Positions 5,450 to 8,328 of a DNA stretch of 8,328 bases are shown here, in pieces. The notes beneath the pieces were generated by a model. That model saw only the letters and a program-made list of their open reading frames with translations, was not told the origin of the DNA and searched no databases. Every line of letters begins with the position of its first letter. Position 1 is the stretch's first letter. This DNA comes from Acidobacteriota bacterium (GTDB taxonomy: Bacteria; Acidobacteriota; UBA6911; RPQK01; JAPXNP01), in NCBI GenBank assembly GCA_030614585.1, contig JAUWTT010000153.1:1-8328 (forward strand). Reading direction: 5' to 3'. A program made the translations under genes and the position numbers.

Positions 5450-5905
5450 ATGACGAAGTCTGAGAAGCGAGCCAAGATCGAAGACCGGAGAAACAGGCCC
5501 ACACCCGCTGTATCGGAACATCTGTTCAGAGGTAAACGCCGAGGGCCACGTCGAGACACCGATCCGGGGGTGAACTACTATGTGGACCGGCCTGCCAGGG
5601 CCGCTTGGCAGCATGCTCTGCTCCTTGTTTGCCTTTCGTTACTTGACGCCTTCCTATCCTTGTGGCTTTTCTCTGATGGGAGAAGCAACGAACTGAATCC
5701 GTTACTCATCGTTGGATTGAAATACGGAAACTGGGTCTTCCTGGCGGTCAAGCTTGTTTTGACGTTGTTCTCCTCACTTTTCCTTCTGCTGCACTGGAAC
5801 TTCAGGATTGGGCCTCTGCAAGTCAGCGTTGTGCGACTCGTTCAAGTCCTGATTGGCCTGTATCTTCTGATCGTGGGATATGAGTTAATACTGCTTTTCG
5901 CGTGA
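5450..5905 (+). CDS. DUF5658-type small integral membrane protein
   Basis: A 151-residue protein with a very basic, presumably cytosolic N-terminal region (1-53: many Arg/Lys, RGKRRGPRR) and three predicted transmembrane helices at about 54-75, 92-115 and 127-149. The first helix carries LLDAFLSLWL, followed by a short loop with ELNPLL (81-86), and the second begins with FLAVKLVLT. This LDA...ELNP...VKL pattern is what I associate with DUF5658, a family of unknown function, so only membrane location is supported. The ATG at 5450 is preceded by AGGA (5435-5438), at a rather long spacing of 11, and GGAGG further up, so translation initiation is not strongly marked. The peptidase gene follows 134 bp downstream on the same strand; the gap is long enough for a separate promoter. 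The minus-strand gene to its left is divergent. Confidence 0.75.
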   Translation: MTKSEKRAKIEDRRNRPTPAVSEHLFRGKRRGPRRDTDPGVNYYVDRPARAAWQHALLLVCLSLLDAFLSLWLFSDGRSNELNPLLIVGLKYGNWVFLAVKLVLTLFSSLFLLLHWNFRIGPLQVSVVRLVQVLIGLYLLIVGYELILLFA

Positions 5906-5931
5906 CGACGATGGCCCAGAACTTGAAGGGA

Positions 5932-5959
5932 TTGTACTGTCGGCTGTCGTTTCTACATT
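5932..5959 (+). promoter_or_regulatory. Possible sigma70-like promoter for the prolyl oligopeptidase gene
   Basis: TTGTAC (5932-5937) and TACATT (5954-5959) are separated by 16 bp and lie about 80 bp before the peptidase start. They match the -35 and -10 consensus at 3 and 4 of 6 positions, which is weak. The gap between DUF5658 and the peptidase is otherwise free of repeats, unlike most other gaps in the window. Confidence 0.2.
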
Positions 5960-6024
5960 TTTCTGCGATTCGTTTACAGTAGTTCTGTTGCCTCGGCCCT
6001 TCGGACTCGCGAGGAACTGTAAGC

Positions 6025-6030
6025 AGGAGA
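6025..6030 (+). promoter_or_regulatory. Shine-Dalgarno sequence of the prolyl oligopeptidase gene
   Basis: AGGAGA lies 9 bases before the ATG at 6040 and is the clearest ribosome-binding site in the window. It fixes the start directly in front of the lipoprotein signal peptide. Confidence 0.8.
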
Positions 6031-6039
6031 AGAAAAGTT

Positions 6040-8151
6040 ATGATTAGAAAAGCGCCGGCCTTCCTTTTTGGGATTCTGCTCCTCGGATGTTCCCAGGATT
6101 CCTTTCAGTATCCGGATAGCAGAACCGTTGAGCATGTCGATGTCTATCATGGCGTGGAAGTCAAAGACCCGTACCGCTGGTTGGAAGATCTTGATTCAGA
6201 GGAGACCAAGGTGTGGGTGGAAGCCCAGAACAGACTCACATTCGGATATCTCGAGAAACTTCCAGCCCGAGAAGAACTTCGAGGCAGGCTGAAAGAGCTG
6301 TGGGATTACGAGAGATTCGGAACTCCTCGCAAATGGAGCGAGCGCTACTTCTTTTCTCATAACTCCGGTCTGCAGGCCCAGAGTGTCATATTCAGGCTCG
6401 ACACCCTCGATGGTGAGCCGGTTGAGGTACTCGATCCAAATCAGCTTTCGGACGACGGAACTGTCGCACTGACCAGCTACCGGATCAGCCCTGACGGCCG
6501 CCTGATGGCCTATGGACTGGCCGAAGGAGGCTCTGATTGGCAGGAGTGGAAGGTCCGGGATGTGGATGCGAACGAGGATCTCACGGATCACATCAAGTGG
6601 GTCAAGTTCTCCAGGGCGGAGTGGGCTACTGACAGTTCCGGCTTCTACTACAGCCGTTACGATCAACCGAACGAGGAAGAGAAACTTGCGGGAACAAACT
6701 ACGGGCAGAGAATATACTTTCACCGCTTGGGTGAGCCCCAGGAAATGGATTCACTGATTTACGAAAGGCCGGATCACGTTGATTGGCTCCTCACGGGTGA
6801 GGTGACGAATGACGGACATTATCTGGTCATTACGGCTCGGGCAGGGTCCAGTTCGGAGAATGCAGTCTTCTACAAGGACCTTCGAAACCAGGAGTCACAG
6901 GTGGTTGAGCTTCTCAATCACTTTGATGCCCGCTACGAGTTGGTGGGAAGCGCGGAAAGCAAGCTTTGGTTCAAGACGGATCTCGAGGCACCTCGATCCC
7001 GGATTGTTGAGATCGATCTTGAAAAGCCGTCCCGTGATCAATGGAAGACCCTGGTCTCGGAAGCCAACGAAGCACTCGAAGCAGTGTCCGTGTTGAATAA
7101 TCAGTTTGTGTGTACCTACCTGCGGGATGCAGCCAGCCAGGTACGAATACTCAGTCTGGAAGGGGAACTGGTCGGCGAGCTGGAATTCCCGGGTTTGGGT
7201 AGCGTGGCGGGACCTTTGGGGGAGCCGGACGACCATGAAACGTTTTACAGTTTCTCCAGTTTTGCGAAGCCGTCGACGATTTACCATTACGACCTGAAGA
7301 CGAATGAGAGCACGGTTTTTCGCCGGCCGGACTTGCGGTTCGATCCAGAAGAATATCAGACAAAGCAGGTCTTCTACTTCAGCAAGGACGGCACGCAGGT
7401 GCCAATGTTCATCACGAATCGGAAGGGAATCCAGCTCGATGGGCAGAACCCGACGATTCTGTACGGGTACGGAGGCTTCAACATTGCTCGAAAGCCCAGG
7501 TTTTCTCTCACCAACCTGGTCTGGATGGAGAGAGGCGGAATCTATGCATCAGCCAACATCCGAGGGGGCAGTGAATACGGGGAGGAGTGGCACCGGGCCG
7601 GTATGAAGCTCAATAAGCAGAACGTGTTCGATGATTTCATCGCGGCGGCAGAATGGTTGATCGAAGAAAACTACACATCGACACCCTACCTTGCCATCGA
7701 AGGGGGTAGTAACGGAGGATTGCTGGTCGGAGCCTGTTTGAATCAGCGGCCTGACCTGTTTGGGGCTGCCATCCCGCATGTCGGGGTAATGGACATGCTG
7801 CGCTTTAACCAGTTCACAATCGGGTGGGCATGGGTATCCGACTATGGCTCACCGGAAAACCCGGAGGAGTTCCAGGCTCTGGCGGCCTACTCGCCTTACC
7901 ACAACATAAGACCAGCCACCGCGTATCCTGCAACCCTGGTGACGACAGCAGATCACGATGATCGAGTGGTTCCAGCTCACAGTTTCAAGTACGCTGCTGC
8001 TCTGCAGAAAGCGCAAGCCGGCCCGGCCCCGATTTTGATCCGTATCGGCACACGTGCCGGGCATGGGGCAGGGAAGCCGACTTCGAAGCAAATTGACGAG
8101 GCTGCCGACAAACTGGCTTTTCTTACCGAAATTCTGGGCGGCGGTGATTAA
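6040..8151 (+). CDS. Prolyl oligopeptidase (peptidase family S9A), lipoprotein
   Basis: A 703-residue precursor, full length for the family. The N-terminus is a lipoprotein signal (MIRKAPAFLFGILLLGC) with lipobox L14-L15-G16-C17; Ser at +2 suits outer-membrane sorting. VEHVDVYHGVEVKDPYRWLED (30-50) is the standard opening of S9A enzymes. The beta-propeller spans about 60-430. The alpha/beta-hydrolase domain follows, with LYGYGGFNI (474-482), NIRGGSEYGEEWH (507-518) and the catalytic triad: Ser557 in GGSNGG, Asp641 in ADHDDRVVP and His675 in AGHGAGKPT. All catalytic residues are intact. Such enzymes cut peptides (generally under about 30 residues) after proline; the propeller excludes folded proteins. 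With a lipid anchor it would act in the periplasm or at the outer membrane, probably in peptide scavenging, which is inference. The gene starts 134 bp after DUF5658 and is convergent with a probable barrel gene on its right. Confidence 0.96.
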   Translation: MIRKAPAFLFGILLLGCSQDSFQYPDSRTVEHVDVYHGVEVKDPYRWLEDLDSEETKVWVEAQNRLTFGYLEKLPAREELRGRLKELWDYERFGTPRKWSERYFFSHNSGLQAQSVIFRLDTLDGEPVEVLDPNQLSDDGTVALTSYRISPDGRLMAYGLAEGGSDWQEWKVRDVDANEDLTDHIKWVKFSRAEWATDSSGFYYSRYDQPNEEEKLAGTNYGQRIYFHRLGEPQEMDSLIYERPDHVDWLLTGEVTNDGHYLVITARAGSSSENAVFYKDLRNQESQVVELLNHFDARYELVGSAESKLWFKTDLEAPRSRIVEIDLEKPSRDQWKTLVSEANEALEAVSVLNNQFVCTYLRDAASQVRILSLEGELVGELEFPGLGSVAGPLGEPDDHETFYSFSSFAKPSTIYHYDLKTNESTVFRRPDLRFDPEEYQTKQVFYFSKDGTQVPMFITNRKGIQLDGQNPTILYGYGGFNIARKPRFSLTNLVWMERGGIYASANIRGGSEYGEEWHRAGMKLNKQNVFDDFIAAAEWLIEENYTSTPYLAIEGGSNGGLLVGACLNQRPDLFGAAIPHVGVMDMLRFNQFTIGWAWVSDYGSPENPEEFQALAAYSPYHNIRPATAYPATLVTTADHDDRVVPAHSFKYAAALQKAQAGPAPILIRIGTRAGHGAGKPTSKQIDEAADKLAFLTEILGGGD

Positions 8152-8167
8152 TAAACGACCATCAGGA

Positions 8168-8216
8168 CACCAAGAGCACAAAGAATCACGAGGTTACCCT
8201 GGTGGCCTTCTTGGTG
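8168..8216. terminator. Dyad element between convergent genes, possible bidirectional terminator or intergenic repeat
   Basis: CACCAAGA (8168-8175) and TCTTGGTG (8209-8216) are a perfect 8-bp inverted repeat with a 33-base interior, which contains a small GGTTACC palindrome (8192-8198). The element fills most of the 81-bp gap between the peptidase stop and the minus-strand barrel stop, so it could end both transcripts. The loop is long and only a short T-run (8218-8220) follows on the plus strand, so the terminator role is weak. The ACCAAG-rich composition is more like a dispersed intergenic repeat. Confidence 0.4.
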
Positions 8217-8232
8217 GTTTGAGTTATCCGGG

Positions 8233-8328
8233 TTAGAATTCGTAGCCCATTCCGAAACGTATAATCCAGTCTATACCGGCGTCGCGCAGGGGACCGGCGA
8301 CCCCCATCGTTCCCACCAAACGGTGTGA
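8233..8328 (-). CDS. C-terminal end of a probable outer-membrane beta-barrel protein (partial, cut by the window end)
   Basis: On the minus strand the frame is open from the window edge to a TAA at 8233-8235, giving the last 31 residues of a protein. They end in AGIDWIIRFGMGYEF. A C-terminal Phe preceded by alternating hydrophobic and polar residues (W-I-I-R-F-G-M-G-Y-E-F) is the classical last-strand signature of outer-membrane barrels, recognised by the BAM machinery. The preceding GVAGPLRDAGID suits the turn before that strand. The family cannot be named from so little, and the open frame is short enough to occur by chance; the terminal signature and the position convergent with the peptidase are the support. 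Confidence 0.6.
   Translation of the reverse strand, partial: SHRLVGTMGVAGPLRDAGIDWIIRFGMGYEF

Noticed and set aside
5320..5614. Minus-strand frames at 5320-5559 and 5408-5614
   Set aside because: One is largely a translation of TTCGA heptads (SSKFEARSSK), and both run antisense into the DUF5658 gene without a ribosome-binding site or homology.
1..8328. A new multi-gene defence or metabolic system
   Set aside because: Neighbouring genes mostly point in opposite directions, belong to known unrelated families, and share no operon. The repeats are the only unexplained structure.

Overview
The window reads as bacterial chromosomal DNA of moderate GC from a Gram-negative (diderm) organism. The evidence is two lipoprotein precursors with clear lipoboxes, one Sec-type secreted protein, and the C-terminal strand of a probable outer-membrane beta-barrel protein. 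The mix of a DUF1080 (3-keto-disaccharide hydrolase type) protein, an S9A prolyl oligopeptidase lipoprotein, a DUF5658 membrane protein and many TTCGA-type heptanucleotide repeats between genes resembles environmental genomes of Acidobacteriota, Planctomycetota or related phyla. This placement is an impression; nothing here fixes the phylum.

Layout from left to right: (1) the 3' part of a CoA-disulfide-reductase-like flavoprotein with a C-terminal rhodanese domain (+, cut by the window start); (2) lepA, encoding elongation factor 4 (-), convergent with it; (3) a secreted DUF1080 protein (+), divergent from lepA; (4) an ankyrin-repeat lipoprotein (-), convergent with the DUF1080 gene and only 46 bp from it; (5) a small three-helix DUF5658 membrane protein (+), divergent from the ankyrin gene; (6) a prolyl oligopeptidase (S9A) lipoprotein (+); (7) the last 31 codons of a probable outer-membrane beta-barrel protein (-) at the right edge. 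Strand changes at almost every junction, so most genes are single transcription units. Only DUF5658 and the peptidase run in the same direction, and they are 134 bp apart. The genes do not form an evident pathway or system. They are housekeeping (lepA), redox/sulfur (CoADR-rhodanese) and envelope or periplasmic functions (DUF1080, ankyrin, peptidase, barrel).

The most interesting content is between the genes. Four of the six gaps hold period-7 tandem arrays in three sequence families (CGAANNN, TTCGANN, and CTGGGAC/TTGGGAC). One TTCGA array pair forms near-perfect 24-bp inverted repeats (785-808 and 924-947) around a core. That core recurs about 4.4 kb away (5232-5320) at about 74% identity and is again followed by TTCGA heptads, so the window holds two diverged copies of a small dispersed element. 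One heptad array runs into the end of the rhodanese gene and encodes its C-terminal tail. Another fills most of the gap between two convergent stop codons. I found no defence system, CRISPR, tRNA, rRNA or transposase gene.
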